Positions 25,693 through 38,793 of a stretch of DNA of 64,000 nt are shown one piece after another. The stretch covers positions 7,333,538-7,397,537 of the forward strand of contig OX467091.1 of the NCBI GenBank assembly GCA_950106755.1, written 5' to 3'. The notes below the pieces were generated by a model. It had not been told where the DNA came from. It did no database searches and saw only the letters and a program-made list of their open reading frames with translations. Made by a program: the position numbers and the translations under genes. How positions within the stretch are numbered: position 1 is the first letter of the stretch; the number at the start of each line of letters is the position of its first letter. Source of the stretch: Climacium dendroides. Its lineage: Eukaryota > Streptophyta > Bryopsida > Hypnales > Climaciaceae.

Positions 25693-26561
25693 TTAGGTAG
25701 AGTTGGACTTGCATCAAGAAATAACAGGCAGAGATGGCACCCAAAATTGAAGGAAAAGAAGAAGAAGCCGGCATTCAAGCAACACATCCTCATCTTTTGT
25801 AGTCGCCGCGAGTTGTCAACCCAAGCAATGCTAACTGTTGAAAACGCAAGAGCAACAAGTTAAGGTTTAGGGGTTGTTGCGTCACTTTTGTGTTCTCCGT
25901 GGTTAATATCTTCAATTCATTGTTGGCTACAGACACTGCTCCGGCAGGTCCAGGAGGGAGCAACAGACCAACCCGGACAATTTCTGAAGATGTTGTGGAT
26001 TTCACTAAAGACTGTCAATCATCGTTGCAATATCAGCCTTCCGTACTAGTAACACCAGGGTCTCATAGTGAATTCTCTGCATGCAGAGGTTCCTTCCACG
26101 GGGTTTGAGACTGAGTTGTTGAAGGAGAGGTCGAGGTGAGTGATTTGGGAGCTGTCGAAGAAATTCGAGAGCGTTGAGATTGGTCCTGTGAAAAGATTTG
26201 CAGAGAAGTCGAGCGTTGTGACATTGAGCAACAGGCTTGAGATTGGACTCTTCCAGGTTACCATTTTAACAGCAAATTCTTTGTAAGCAATTGCAATGTC
26301 TAGCACTTCAGGGTGTCGATCGGCAGCTCCATAGTCCCGCCGGTAGTTCCTCTACAAAGTTACACCGTGTGGCATTGAGAATTCGGAGGTTGTGGACAGG
26401 TATGGAAGATCTCTCCGGGCAGGTTTGGTTGGAACTGATTGGATGATATGCCCAGCACTTACACAAGCCCCTTGATTACCTTCAATTCTCAGTTTCGATC
26501 ATACTTAAGTCTAATCGACACCAGAGAGTTCGCAATCCAATGCGGCAGGGGGGACACCTGT

Positions 26562-26709
26562 AGCAGCGGCGACCTCGCCCCCCTCAATGTTCGACATTTT
26601 TTTTTTTTTTTAATAAAACCAAAAGAACAGGATGAATCAACCCCCCGATATGTCCCCTACCCTGATAAACTTCATCTCTCCCGGCGCCATGGGAGAGGTC
26701 GCCGCTGCT
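26562..26709. repeat. Inverted repeat enclosing a poly(T) tract
   Basis: AGCAGCGGCGACCTC (26562-26576) is perfectly inverted at 26695-26709, with weaker pairing extending outward. Between them lies a 15-base poly(T) tract. It sits inside the LRR pseudogene and may be a small foldback insertion. Confidence 0.55.
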
Positions 26710-26714
26710 TCAGA

Positions 26715-26960
26715 CTACCCCATCTGGTGTAATCGAACATGACATACTTGGCTAATTGTCTACGGCCACTCATCTGCGGATGGAAATGGAATTCTCTACT
26801 ATGATGATCCCTTCAATAGGGTTTGATGATTGGATTAGAAGCCAACCGACTGAACTGTCCAATTGTATTGGATAATTTTCTGGGTGAGAAAACAATTTGA
26901 TCTCAAGAAAAGTTTGCCGGTTGCACCTGGAGTGATCTTTCCACTGAGCTCTACACATTC
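26715..26960 (-). repeat. Repeat family F, copy 4
   Basis: The reverse complement matches the repeat in FBT introns 1 and 6 and LEA intron 1. Shared segments include GTGGAAAGATCACT, GGCAAAC, CCATTTCCATCC and GTGGCCGTAGACA. It lies in sense orientation with the LRR pseudogene, probably in a former intron. Confidence 0.65.
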
Positions 26961-27474
26961 CTACAAACTGCTCTAAATTCTTGCAGAGAATAACTTAATT
27001 ATCCTCTACTCTGCGTCAAGGTCGGACCGTCGGAGCAGGCACTAAATGGTAGTCATTGCAGAGGAAAATTCAAGCATTGTAATCAAAACCGCCCTAAAAC
27101 TTCAGGCTCGTCAGTCCCTCAAAGTTTTCTCAGGCATCGGTCGTCTACACTGATCTCCCCCAAAAGAACACTCCTAAATTTTAGCTACACTGTTTAAAAA
27201 ATTATTCAAAAATGCAACGAGAATTCTTCCTCTAAGGTTGGAGCAGTTTCCAATGTCGCCAGAACGGTTCCAGAGAATCCTGGCAGCTCCCAGAAACAGA
27301 GACTCGAGTCCGTAAGGGCCGCTTTTACAGTTTAGAGGCCGGGCCGTCAGAGGCCAAGAATCCTCACTTGTGATTGGACAAAACCCTGAAATCAGTCCCA
27401 ATCCCTTTACACTTAAAAGGGTGTGCCAATTTGGTGTAATGAATTTTTTATTCAATAAAGATATGATCTGACAT

Positions 27475-27709
27475 GGCCAGGGAGGACTGACCCCTCTATT
27501 GCCCCGTTTTCTACCCCTGGATAAAACACTGGAATCTTTTTATTTGCCATCCATGAAAAATTTGAAAATTTTGAATTCATATTTGCAATCAGAGACCCCA
27601 AATTAGTCTAGGGAGGTGTAGAGAAACAAATTTTACATGGTCCCAAATAGGGGGCAATTTTTACATTTACCCCTGGTTGGGGCAATAGAGGGGTCAGTCC
27701 TCCCTGGCC
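27475..27709. mobile_element. MULE-type MITE, 235 bp
   Basis: A perfect inverted repeat of about 31 bp starts GGCCAGGGAGGACTGACC at the left and is its complement at the right. It is flanked by an exact 9-bp duplication ATCTGACAT (27466-27474 and 27710-27718), which is the Mutator-superfamily signature. The non-coding AT-rich interior marks it as a non-autonomous, recent insertion. Confidence 0.92.
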
Positions 27710-28145
27710 ATCTGACATGGCCCAAGCTCAGTGAACTGGGAGCAACAAAAATGGGAGGCCAATTCCACGGGTCACTATCAAATTTCAATTTTAAAACTTT
27801 GATTATAAAATATTGTTTTTTTTTCAACAAATTAAATCCGTTGGTTGTTGTGCAATCAACTTCAAGGGGAATTGGTCCAACCTCTAGGTATAAAGGCCCC
27901 TTGAAAATTTTAGTCCTTCTCTCTCGTTTTTAAGTTTTATTGAATTGGCTTGAATTCTTGGCCCCAAAGCCTTTACATGTGGGAAAATTGGCCCCATTAT
28001 AATCATATTATAATGAGTAGTTGAGGCCAAACTCCAACTCAAAAGGGGTTGAAATTTAGTGCAATTGACCTTAAAAAAAATTGGTTTGGCCTCTAGGTGT
28101 AAAGCATCACGTATTTGATAATTAACCCCAATTTTAGGCATAACT

Positions 28146-28297
28146 AGTGGTAGTCAAGATCACCTCTATCCCTTTTCTCAAACTTATTGTGCTTTAAGTC
28201 TTCACAATTGTAGGTATAGGGAGTGGTAGTCATAGCCACTTCTATCCTATTTCTCAAACTTATTTTGTTGCAAGTCTTAGCAATCTTAACTTCTTAT
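28146..28297. repeat. Two-copy tandem repeat, period about 76 bp
   Basis: AGTGGTAGTCA...TCTCAAACTTATT...AAGTCTT occurs twice in a row with scattered substitutions. Flanks are non-coding. Confidence 0.8.
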
Positions 28298-29560
28298 TTA
28301 TTCTAAATCTTTATTGATAAGGTATGTGCATCCATAGTCATCAATGTCCAATATGCAACACCTACAACTAGATCAATCAATAACAAAAAACCTAGATTTA
28401 ATGACACAAGATTTATATGATCAGAACACGAGGACCTAAGAGAGTCTAGCTAGTATTAATCTTTTGTACACCTACCAACAAAACTTTGGAATTTCATAAG
28501 TTACTCATACAATTTCTAAATAATACATGCTAAAGTACATTTAGAATCCTCTTTGACTTTGCCAAAATCCAATAAAACTATTATACGTTTTATAATAGTA
28601 ACTATACTCAATTGCTAATAGTGTTTATTATGGGTTCTCTTACCTCAAGGTGGAGACCTCCCCAATTGCCATTTTTTGCTATTGTGCCTAGTTACTACAA
28701 AGTACTATTAGATTAGCCTCAATTTTCTATATTTTTTTTGTTGGCAAATAGAAAGAGGTTACAATGCACCAAAGAATGTGACATTTGGATATGATATACA
28801 AAAATTATGAAGGATCAAGGTTATTTTGGGTAGATGTATACACAATGATGATGACAATTTTAGGTAGGGTGCAATTTTGGGTGTACCCATCTTAGTGATT
28901 TGGGCAAATGCATAGTCTACTACATGTTCTATGAGTGGGGGCCTTAAACAAAAGTTCTGGAAAGCTACATTGAATAGGGGTATTAAGGGGACCAAAAAAT
29001 TAAAGAGACTCATTTTGGAAAATTGCAGATGTTACCCCCTAGACACTTCAGTAACTATGGATGTAAAAAAAGGGAGATATTTATATAGTGTGTAATGTTG
29101 ATTAATTAGTATGGGTCCCTATTCATTGTAGATCTCTCCGGGTATCTGAAAGCTACTGTAGATGTCTCCCAGGGCATCTGAAATCTAGGAAAAGTCCAGA
29201 TTTCAAATCGCAGTACACTAGTACACCACGACTTGTCGGCAATAGTGTACTGTAGTTGCAAAGCCCTGAAGCTTTCGACTTTTTGGGCAGTACAGGCGCC
29301 GAACGAGAGACTTGTTTCTACTGTAGCTTTTTCTTCTCATCATTCTCAAGCCCTAATAGATTAAGCCCTCCTCCTGGATTCTAGCATTGCATCGTCCCCC
29401 ACTCTCTCAACTGATTGCTCTTAATTTCTTTCACACTTTTATCGCAATAATGTTTTCTAGGTCAAACCCAGCTGCCAAGGCTGATCGAAAGTAGCACACA
29501 TGGCTACTCTCTTCATCGCGCGCGCAGTGCCCTCATTGGGCTACTTCCACCGATGGGTGT
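28298..29560. other. Spacer upstream of the FBT-family gene
   Basis: AT-rich to about 29.0 kb, then GC-richer. The last 500 bp probably hold the promoter and a 5' untranslated exon of the downstream gene. No defined promoter element was assigned. Confidence 0.4.
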
Positions 29561-29883
29561 AAGGGAATGTGGGGAATATGTTTGTCATTCGAGACATTTT
29601 GTCTTGCGCTAGGGTTTGGTTGTTGCTTTTGAGATTGACTGAAGGGGTAGTAGTAACAGCTAGGTACTCGGAGCTGGATCCTTTTCCCATGAGAAGAGAT
29701 GGTTTCTTTTGGACATCTGAGGGAAATGTGTTGTCACTGGAATTGGTAGAATGCTTTGGGATGCATGACGAAGGAAGGCATTTTCGGTGAGGTTTGATCT
29801 GAAGCTCGCCACCATGGTGTGATTGGAGATCTTACGGTTTCGAATAGAGTTTTTTGTTTTGTTTTGTTTCTCTAGGAAACAGG

Positions 29884-32800
29884 ATGAGAGTACGCTCTCC
29901 TAAAATTAGTGATGGTTACGGGGAGCCCAGTTCCTCTTCGTCGACAATGCGAAGCCATGAGCTCGTGGCCTTCGCTCACGACTCCGATGCCGCCGTTTTC
30001 TTGCCCAGAAATGCGACCCTGTCGCTTCACGAGGAGGATCCGAAGGAGGACGTTGTGGCAGAGAAGACGGAGGTAGAGAATGTGGAAGTGTGGAAAGCAA
30101 AGGCATGGCGGTTTCTTGTCCAACCCTTCACATGGATATCCATGTTGTGCAGGTCAGTTTCTATGTCTGTGATCCCTCGATCACGTTTTGAGCCGTTCGT
30201 ATAAGTTGTGCGCGTAAGGCATTTGCTTTGACGTTTTTTAGCAATGGAAATGCTGGTTCTGCTTGAAGAACGAGCGACACCAATGTCTAAATTGAATGAT
30301 ACTTTTTGCGTCACTTTTAGAATTTTACCGTGTGTACGAGTGTGATTTTTGGGAGATGCATAGGGCTGTAGAGAAATCTTTACTTTCAGCATTTTAACCA
30401 TCATTGGGAGCTCGGTACTGAGCGCACTGGAGAGATCACTTTGGGTACAATAGGCAAACGCTCAAATTTTTTAATCACTGAGTATGATTATTTATTGTGC
30501 AGTCGTTCAAAGTAAGAGGTCATTGACCACCACTGAAGGGTAATAGACAACTCCATTTCCATTCAAAGATGGGTGGCCGTAGACATTTATCCAAGTCTTG
30601 CTTATATCCAACTTGCTAATTGAAGACCAACCAAGTGGGTTGGAAGAGATGAGTTGCTGTTGGTAACAGGGTCAGTCCATTGGAGACGGGATGGGATGGG
30701 ATTAATCTCTAATAGTTTTAGTATCCTCTACATCACGGATGCACAAATTTGTGGCTGGTTTTCACTCGTTTGATTGTTGGCCATGCTTTTGACAGGGAGC
30801 TGGATGGTACATTTGTCTTTGGGGTACTGGTGGTTTATGGTATAAGCCAGGGCACCGGGTATGCATTGAGCCGGGTTGTGGTGGATTACTACTGGAGAGA
30901 CATCCAAGGGAAGGAGCCATCCACTGTGCAATTTTACCGAGGAATCACGTGGATTCCTTGGGATGTGAAGCCCCTTTACGGTCTCCTCACCGATCTACTC
31001 CCCTTTTTCGGGTACCACCGCCGGCCTTACTTCATTCTTGCAGGTCTTTACACATAACCTCAAAATCACGGTAATCCACTTTCTGCTGTCTTGAGGGCAG
31101 TTTGCATTGCTGACAGCAAAGGTTTTTCCCAGCAATCTCTAACTGGATTGCCAACTTGCCAACGTGTAGGTCTGATAACGTTAACTGTATACCTAGTCTT
31201 GGCGCTTGGCGGAAAGTTACTTGCAGCTACAGCATTGGCAATGTTTGTGGGGGCGTCGGCGTCGGCGGCCATGGCAGATGTCACCATTGATGCATTAGTT
31301 GCAATGAAAAGCCGGGAAAAGCCGGAGCTCGCCTCGCACATACAAACCTTGTGCGGGACGTGCTCATCAGTGGGAAGCTTATCTGGATTTCTGCTGAGTG
31401 GGGTTGCGGTGCATTTATTTGGTTCACAGGTAGGAAATTTCAACAGTCTCTTGTTTGGATAGCATTTGATAGCGGATCTGGATTAGATCCAGGCTGTCGC
31501 TTTGCTAATACACTCTTGGATCCACTTTAGATTGCACAAGTTGAAGAAGCAAGCTTGAGATAACAAACTTAACACCATGTGCAAATAGGGGTGAGATAAC
31601 AACCCAGAATAATTTATTACACTTCTGACGATATGACGCATTTGAGGTATCAAGTATGCAACCCACCTCAAAGCATAATTTGGAATTTACATGCTCTTTT
31701 TGGTTGCAGTATGCTCTAGGTCTTATGGTTGTGCCGGGAGTGCTTCTCCTCGTCTTGGGCTTCACCATTGCTGAGCCTCGTCTGCCTCGTCATCTTTGGC
31801 GCTCTGGCCAGGTAACTCTTTGTGCACCTTCCAAAAACTGACACTTGTGGGTTAGTGTTCATCTCATCTCATTTCAATTTCCCTCTTGAGATCTAGACTG
31901 TCTAGCAAGCTGCTTGTTCGTTGTCCTATCTATTGGTTCATTACTTTGACAACGTCTTGCTGAACATACAAAACTTTATGCCCTGTGACATTGGGTTATA
32001 AGCAACACGAACTACCACCTGCTACTCAATGCATGTTTGTTATAGTAGCTTTGATTGTACTGTGTCTCTTAACCAAGCGATGGTGGGACTTGGAAGTGCT
32101 TGAACTTGCGCTGAACCTGCTTGTATATTTATGCTAAACCTGCTTGCGTCGAGACAATTTTCAGGTGGGAAAGCAGATGAAAGAAGCTTGTTCCACAATG
32201 TGGGCTACTCTCAAGATAGATATAGTGTGGCAACCCACAATTTACATGTATCTGACGTGGGCACTGTCGCCAGACATCTCAGAAGGCAAGTTCTATTGGT
32301 TCAATGATTTTGACGTTGGCCCTGGTTTCTCTGAGGTATAGCCTCACTATCTTTTGCCTTATCGTCGCCTTTCCTTTTTATAGTTTCCATATTTGCAGAC
32401 ATTTATGCTATCATCCTGCTGGAGCGTATACTTCGTTTTTAATGTGCATTCTTTTTCATACATAGGAACTGTGCCTATAAACTTTATTCTCGTGATGCAA
32501 GCTTTGCTTACCATCTATGCAATTGTACAGGAGTTTGTGGGGGTGATATATGCAATGGGAGCTGTGGGGACTCTGCTTGGTGTCACAATCTACCACAGAT
32601 TCCTTCGGCACTGGTCTTTTCGGAAGCTTCTTCTTTGGGCACAGCTCTTGTTGGCTCTGTCAGGGATACTAGACTTCATTCTGGTGACTCGTATTAATCG
32701 GAAGCTGCTTATTCCTGATACTGTGTTAGCAGTTATTGATGAGGGAGTTTCATCGGTAATTCCGTCTTCCCGGTCTCTTCTTCATCGTCTCATTCATCCA

Positions 32801-33721
32801 ATTTTTCTTTTCCTAAACTAAGGTAGAGGATTCTATGTGCGTCACTTAAAACATTTTAACATATGTAGGAGTGACTTTGGGGAGATGTTGAAAACTGTGG
32901 AGAGATCTTTGGGTACAAGATCTAAATCTTTTGAGATCAAGTTTTTATCTCCATGTATGAATTTCTTATGCAATTTCACGTTGAGTGGTCGTAGACCGCC
33001 GTAAGTGACAGTAGACAACCCCATTTCCATTCAAAGGTCAGCCGCAATATACATTTAGCCAAGTCATGCTTCCACCACTTGCAAATAAGTCCCGAGTGTT
33101 TGAGTAGGTAAGTTGTTGATAATAGGGGTCAGTGTATGAGACGTGATCACAGTTTAAGTACCAGTTTTAGTAGAGTTTTTTTAGAGTTTTTTTCCTCCAC
33201 TGTAGTTCTAATTGCTGTCTGTGTTCATGTTCCTTAATATAATGAGAGGTGTACTAAAGGACTCCGTGCTTTTTGACCATGTTTTGTAGGCAATTGGGCG
33301 GATCAAATGGATGCCTCTTTTGGTACTAGCGGCAAGGTTATGCCCGCCAGGCATCGAGGGAACTTTCTTTGCCCTGCTCATGTCGGTCGACAACCTGGGC
33401 ACGTTGTCATCTTCATGGGTGGGCAGTGTAATTCTCAGATTAACAGGAATCCGGCGCAGTAATTTCCAGTATCTGTGGCTCACAGTCTTGATACGAAACG
33501 GCATGCGCCTACTGCCTCTGCCATTCCTCTTCCTGGTGCCCAACACGGACCCGGACCTGCCTCTTCTGCCTCCGGAGCTTCTGGGCTCTGATCAGGATCC
33601 AAGAGCTCATGACGTCTTGGGTAGTGAGTCGGAAGACGAAGCTGAGCGAGACAGTGAAACTGTCAAGCTGGCCGTGTTGGAACCTTCGGATGAAGCTGTA
33701 ATTCATGTTCAACGTCTGTAG
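29884..33721 (+). CDS. Folate-biopterin transporter (FBT/BT1) family MFS protein, 7 exons, 568 aa
   Basis: This family (Pfam BT1) moves folates or pterins; AtFBT1 is a plastid-envelope folate carrier, but many plant members have unknown substrates. Exons are 29884-30152, 30796-31043, 31170-31429, 31710-31811, 32165-32335, 32531-32755 and 33290-33721; phases close. Diagnostic blocks are FVFGVLVVYGISQGTGYALS, WIPWDVKPLYGLLTDLLP.FGY.RRPY, MADVTIDALVA, LCGTCSSVGSLSGFLLSG, EGKFYWF, IGRIKWMPLLVL and CPPGIEGTFFALLMS.DN.G. About 11-12 membrane segments are expected. The N-terminus (about 75 residues before the membrane domain) and C-terminus are acidic, and no clear transit peptide is evident. The first ATG in frame is used; upstream TTCTCTAG at about 29875 looks like the acceptor of a 5' untranslated intron. 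Introns 1 and 6 carry repeat F. Confidence 0.93.
30310..30731 (+). repeat. Repeat family F, copy 1 (FBT intron 1)
   Basis: Starts GTCACTTTTAGAATTTTA and ends GTATCCTCTAC. It shares long segments with copies 2-4, including CCATTTCCATTCAAAG and CCAACCAAGTG. It lies wholly inside intron 1, in gene-sense orientation, ending about 60 bp before the acceptor. Confidence 0.75.
32841..33175 (+). repeat. Repeat family F, copy 2 (FBT intron 6)
   Basis: Starts GTCACTTAAAACATTTTA. It shares GAGAGATCTTTGGGTACAAG, TGTATGAATTTCTTATGC and CCATTTCCATTCAAAGGT with other copies. Gene-sense orientation inside intron 6. Confidence 0.75.
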
Positions 33722-34613
33722 TGCCTCTTCTGGAATGATCATTGATTGTACAAGAGTAAGCAAGAATTATAGTGGATCGAAACCTGATTAAAGTTAGAAT
33801 TTATTATTCTAACGTTTCACTTTATTCAATTTCTCTGATTCTCCAGTGTTCAGACGCTCAAATTTATAGCAGTGGTGCGTCTTTTCTCCCCATCTGCACT
33901 CAGACATGGAATGGTTCATAACCAGTTGCCGATCTTCAGAAGTGCAAAACCGTCCTCGACGTAACATTCATGAACTTCGGGGCTGGTACTCTTTACTTGC
34001 CACGCTTGGATTTCCTTTCCCTGTTGAAACTCTTGAATTCAAATTGCTCATGAATAGTGGGTCATTGTACAGTACATGGATCCCAGTCAAGAATGTTAAG
34101 TGAATGCAAACAAAAATGCAGTCACTACATTGTACCCAATTGTCAGGATCGACATCTCTTCTGTTGTAATTTGCACAGCAGGATGTATGCAAGCACGATG
34201 ATATGTGTAGTTCCACTACACAGGTGAATTCAAATTATCAGTGAAGGTACATGTATTTGTATTTGTTTTTGTTTTTACACAAATGAAACGGAATTTCATT
34301 GCAAAGAATAAGAGTACAAAGCTGGCCAGCACCGGGCAGAGCCCAGCGGGCCGGGCCGGAGGTACATGTATTTGAAGGAGAAAGAACCAGCGTCTAACTA
34401 ACTTAATAATTGCAACTTTGTGACTGACCTAGTATACCTGAATACTCTACATACGGAGGAGGAGTTGGACCGTACATTCAACACTCCTCAGTCCACAACT
34501 CGGAGTTGCACCCGAAATTTTTTGAACAATGTTGTGCTCATATTCTGAAAGGCAATGGTCTGTGTCTTCTGATAAAAGAAGAGAGAGTTGCAACCTGTCT
34601 TTCGACGGTTGTA
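33722..34613. other. 3' flank of the FBT gene and start of retroelement debris
   Basis: No gene. A purine/GC cluster near 34320-34365 and short frames have no recognisable domains. A 3' LTR for the minus-strand Copia relic should lie here but was not delimited. Confidence 0.4.
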
Positions 34614-37260
34614 TCATATTGACCCTTTAAATTCCGTCGGTGTAGTCACTTGTAACCGATCCCTCATCTCATGAAACGGCACTTTACTCAATGATTTCTT
34701 AAGTATGTCCGGAGCTTGTTGTTGAGATTGCACAAACTCGGATGAAATGGCAAGTCTTCTCAATGTACTTAGTGCATCCCTAAAACACCAGATTCTTTGC
34801 CATTTTGATGCAACTTTGATGTCATAAAAGATGACTATAGAATGTAGAATTGAAAAGTGAATTTCTTCAAACAAGTTGCATATCCTTGTGGCCTCTTTAG
34901 TTGCTTCTGATTCTTTGCCATTTTGATGCAACTTTGATTGTCATAGAAGATGACTATAGAATGTAGAATTGAAAAGTGAATTTCTTCAAACAAGTTGCAT
35001 ATCCTTGTGGCCTCTTTAGTTGTTTCTGCTAGTGTTCTATACTCTGCCTTTGAACTTGATTCATCAACTTTTTGTCTAGAGCTTGCTTTTCCATAAGACC
35101 GTTGAGGTTCCAATGCTCATCAAGTAACTTGAAGTGGATTGTTGTTTGTTTGGATCTCCTAAATAGTCACTATCCGAATAAGCAAATGGGACAATGTCTC
35201 CCCCCTTTGGATAGTGGATGGTAAGATCCATTGTTCCTTTGAGATATTTAAAAAATGAAGAACAAATTGAAGATGAGCTTCTTGTGGGGCAGTTGTAAAC
35301 CGGGTAACAATTTCAATCACAAAAGCAATATTTGGGCAAGTATATGTAATGTGTAGTAGTTTACTTATACCTATGTTATAATATGCAGTCCTAATTTCAT
35401 CAAGCAAAGGAGAATTCGTATTTGTTGATAGAATGCCATAGAGTTTTTTTTCCTTAGAAGTGGAAGTAGGCAAATAATCAATAACTTTTATATTAGTGAG
35501 ACATTTTGAGAATGTATCAAAGATGGGATATAAAGATCCTATGAGAACTATAGATGAAGTTCACTCATAAATATAGTGAGAGAGATCTTAGTATTATCAT
35601 TGTAAATTCATGATACAACTATTCTTGTATGAAAGTGATTTTTTTGCGGTTGATTGCTTGTCAGCATAAGATTGTTGACATAGATTTTGAGTATGATGAC
35701 TAAATCGCCTTCATGACATGTGTATAAATTTGGATCAATTGAGTATGGTTGCATTCCAATAAATAAAAGACATGTCTAAATGTGTTTATGTCAAGCACAA
35801 GAAGATTGCTATAGTCTATATAAGGCCTTGTAAAGGTAGCAAACCAATTGTTATTGTCTGGGTGCGATGAAATTAGAGGGTTGCTCAATGAACACCATTT
35901 AATGATATCACCATTCAAATATGTTGTCTTCACATCTAAATGAAGGAGAAACCAACCTTTCATTATTTCAATACATAGCAGGGTGCACATTGTGAACCAC
36001 TTGATGATAGGCAAGAATATTTTTGGGTGATCAAATCATAAGTGTTGCTTGTCATTGTGAGCAACAAGTCAAGCCTTGTACTTCGGGACACTAGAAGCTA
36101 TGTTAGACTTTAATTTGTAAGTCCATTTCACTGTAATGGTAGTTTGACCAACAACCAAGTGTGGTTGGCATGTATAGATTCTATTTCTTACTTCATTGCA
36201 ACTATCTATTCAAGGTGTACAATGGCATCTCTATAATATATAGATTCCTCTGAGGGCGTGACATGAGCTTATAAGTAGAGTGGTATGGCAAAAGCCAACA
36301 AGTAGGCTTGTAAATCATTGCAAAAATCAACATGAGCAGTATAGTCTAATAGTTTGGAGTTGGAAAATCGTTGTTGAGAGGAATAGTGTGTGGGAGTTGG
36401 GAGATCAATTGGTAGGTTAGAAGAAGAGAATATGATACTCAATGTTGGAGCTAGGCGGCTAGAGTTGGCTTAGATGCTTGGAGGAAATTGATTGAGATTT
36501 CCTTGATTGTATAGTTAATATTCACCATGTAGGAGGTATGTGGAGATAGAGCAGATTGGATGATGGTAATTCTTCGTAGGATAAGTCTGCCGAAGTAGGA
36601 CTATTTGTAGTACTATCTAATGGGAGGAGTGCCGAAGTTTGGAATGTTAATAGACACAAGGTGGGATGGTGTTAGGATGGGGTCGAGAACTTCAAGGATT
36701 GTTAAGTAATTAAGGAGGGTTTCTAATGAATGTTGGACATTTTGTCAAGGTCATTAAGAGATGCCAATATCTTATTTCTGCAAGTTGGAATCCTAATATA
36801 CAAGAATTGTATGGAAGTTCAATTAGTAGAAATAATAGCCTATTGAACACTCTGAGTATCCAACGAAAATGAACTTTATGCTTTGGTCCTCCAATTTTGT
36901 TTGTTTCTCTGTTGGAACGTGTATAAAAGCAATACACTCCAAAATGTGAAATTGTTGAAGATCAAGCATGATGTAGTAGAGTGTTTGGGAGGGAATAATC
37001 CCTAAGTTAGCTTAAGTAGGTGACCTATTGGTCAGATAATTGACAGTGGAAATATTGAATAGTCTAGAATTTTTGTTGTATGAAATATAGCTATGTATAT
37101 CAAAAAAAGTTGTCCATAAAATTTGTCTGTAAAAGTGACAATGTAAAAACTAGTGCCAAGTGAAGGAGGTTACAATGGTCTGTACAAGTCAGAATGAATA
37201 AGTTGTAGCGAGGACTTGGTCAATGGTTTGGTGGCTTCCTTCTAAGTTATGGAGGAAAAA
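34614..37260 (-). pseudogene. Ty1/Copia retrotransposon relic (minus strand)
   Basis: Minus-strand fragments run in the Copia pol order. Integrase core start ELIHSDL-like (LQLIHSDLYRPL, SLGTSFYIVTFTDKF) lies near 37.1-37.23 kb. An RT block with KGWFLLHLDVKTTYLNGDI is at 35700-36014. The late RT/connection region with TYTCPNIAF is at 35159-35473. RNase H with SSSKAEYRTLAE and DNQSCIKMAKN, then the C-terminal ADIL-like block, is at 34614-35113. Stops and frameshifts throughout show it is dead. No gag or LTR was delimited. Confidence 0.8.
34791..35027 (-). repeat. Tandem duplication (about 118 bp) within Copia RNase H
   Basis: 34791-34908 and 34909-35027 are nearly identical head-to-tail copies beginning GATTCTTTGCCATTTTGATG. 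The duplication repeats the EATRICNLFEEIHFSIL block and postdates loss of function. Confidence 0.9.
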
Positions 37261-38793
37261 ATTCTCATTTTTTTGAACTTTCATTGCAAAAATTCAAATC
37301 AAAACCACCATGAACAAACTATGCATAGTACACATTAATAGAAGGAGAAAATATATTTCTTATGACTTTGACAAGTTTTGTAATGAACAAAGTATCCGTC
37401 AACAACTCACCTGGGCTTACATCTCACAATAAAATGGTATATCAATTACAATGTTACAATTGCACTATCATGGAACAAATACGCAACTTAGCAATACAAT
37501 GCAAATTATCCTTATTTCTATGGAGTGAAGTGATTTCTATAGCAAATTACCTTGTCAACCAAAGTCCTCCATGCACCAATGCAAGTATGACTTCTAAAGA
37601 AAAGTATACCAATCAAAAACCCTAAGTGAGTCACTTTAAGATTTTTGCATATATAGCTTACTACCATGTTTCTAAGAAAGCTCAAAAGAATCCCAAAAGC
37701 AAAAGATGATAGTACTTATTCCTAAGATACGACAATAATAGCAAAGCTTATAGGGACTATGGTATACAAAATAAAAAGATCATTATCACCAAGAACTTCA
37801 TTTTTTATAAAGCAAAAATTGGCTTCAAGCATCTCACCAATGAAACATTAACATCAATTGATTTCTTTCCACTAGAACCACTAACTTATAGATAGCAAAG
37901 ATAATTATAAGCCCACTAAATCTTCCTCAAATCCTGAACCTACACAACTTGTACATCCACCTCCACCAATCTCCATACCTTTACATACCTTACAACTTGC
38001 CGATTACCCAGATACTCCCTCAAATTCCACTTATAGATATATATCCCACCCAACTTTAGAAGCTCCTACCTTGTCACCACCTAATTCTCCTCACTACTTT
38101 GAAACCACCTCATTACAAAGCCAACTTCCCTCAACTAAAGCATGTAGATATCCTAGTCCCAAACATACATCTTCAACCATGTTACGTCATTATTAGATCC
38201 TCGTTAGTGAACTTTTAGAGGAACCTATAAATTACTCCACAACAAATTTAGATCCCAAGTAGCAATCAGCAATGGATGCCAAAATCAATTCTATTCATTG
38301 CAAGTAGACATATGAAGTAATAGATAGATAATCCCATATGCGACCAATCATGGCAATATAAATCTGTAAGATTAAGAAAGGGCCATTGGGTAAATAAGAG
38401 AAATTAAAGGCCAGAATAGTTGTTTATAGCTTCCAACAACAAGAAGGCATTAAATACAATGAAACATTTTCTCCATTAGTTCATTGGTCTACCATTTGAC
38501 TTATCTTCTCTCTTGCTACAAAATACAATTGGCCTCACCATCACATGGATGTTTTTACCGCCTTTTTAAATGGCATTATAAAAAAAGACTTTACTATAGA
38601 TCTTCCCTAGTGTAGGTGACCCAAGTCACCCAACAAAGGTATGTAAAATAAAAAAGGCTTTGATGTATGGACTTTGTCAATCATCTAGGGCATGGTATTG
38701 TACTAATGATTAATGGCTCACCTTGTAAGGCTTAATACTCAACACCTCCAACTCCAAACTCTATTATTTGCACCAACAACTGAAGGCAAATTT

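Larger units (their letters stand above)
26046..27455 (-). pseudogene. Decayed leucine-rich-repeat (receptor-like) gene
   Basis: On the minus strand, LRR blocks occur in changing frames: LESLFLGA and IGNCSNL (about 27.2-27.3 kb), LGISSNQF..NLPGEI (about 26.43-26.47 kb), NLRILNATRCNF..LPAGLW (about 26.33-26.40 kb), then VTTLDFSANLFTG and ITHLDLSFNNS (26.10-26.23 kb). Spacing fits the plant extracellular LRR consensus. Frameshifts and stops separate the blocks. A repeat (F4) and a small poly(T)-bearing inverted repeat interrupt the middle. No kinase domain is seen. The parent could have been an LRR receptor-like protein or kinase; the 27.2-27.4 kb part is the weakest. Confidence 0.5.

Noticed and set aside
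26770..26958. LRR coding segment in the pseudogene
   Set aside because: This part matches intronic repeat F, so it is not LRR coding sequence.
29569..29790. Extra coding exon upstream of the FBT gene
   Set aside because: Frame is not linked in phase to the family start and shows no homology; more likely 5' untranslated or intron sequence.
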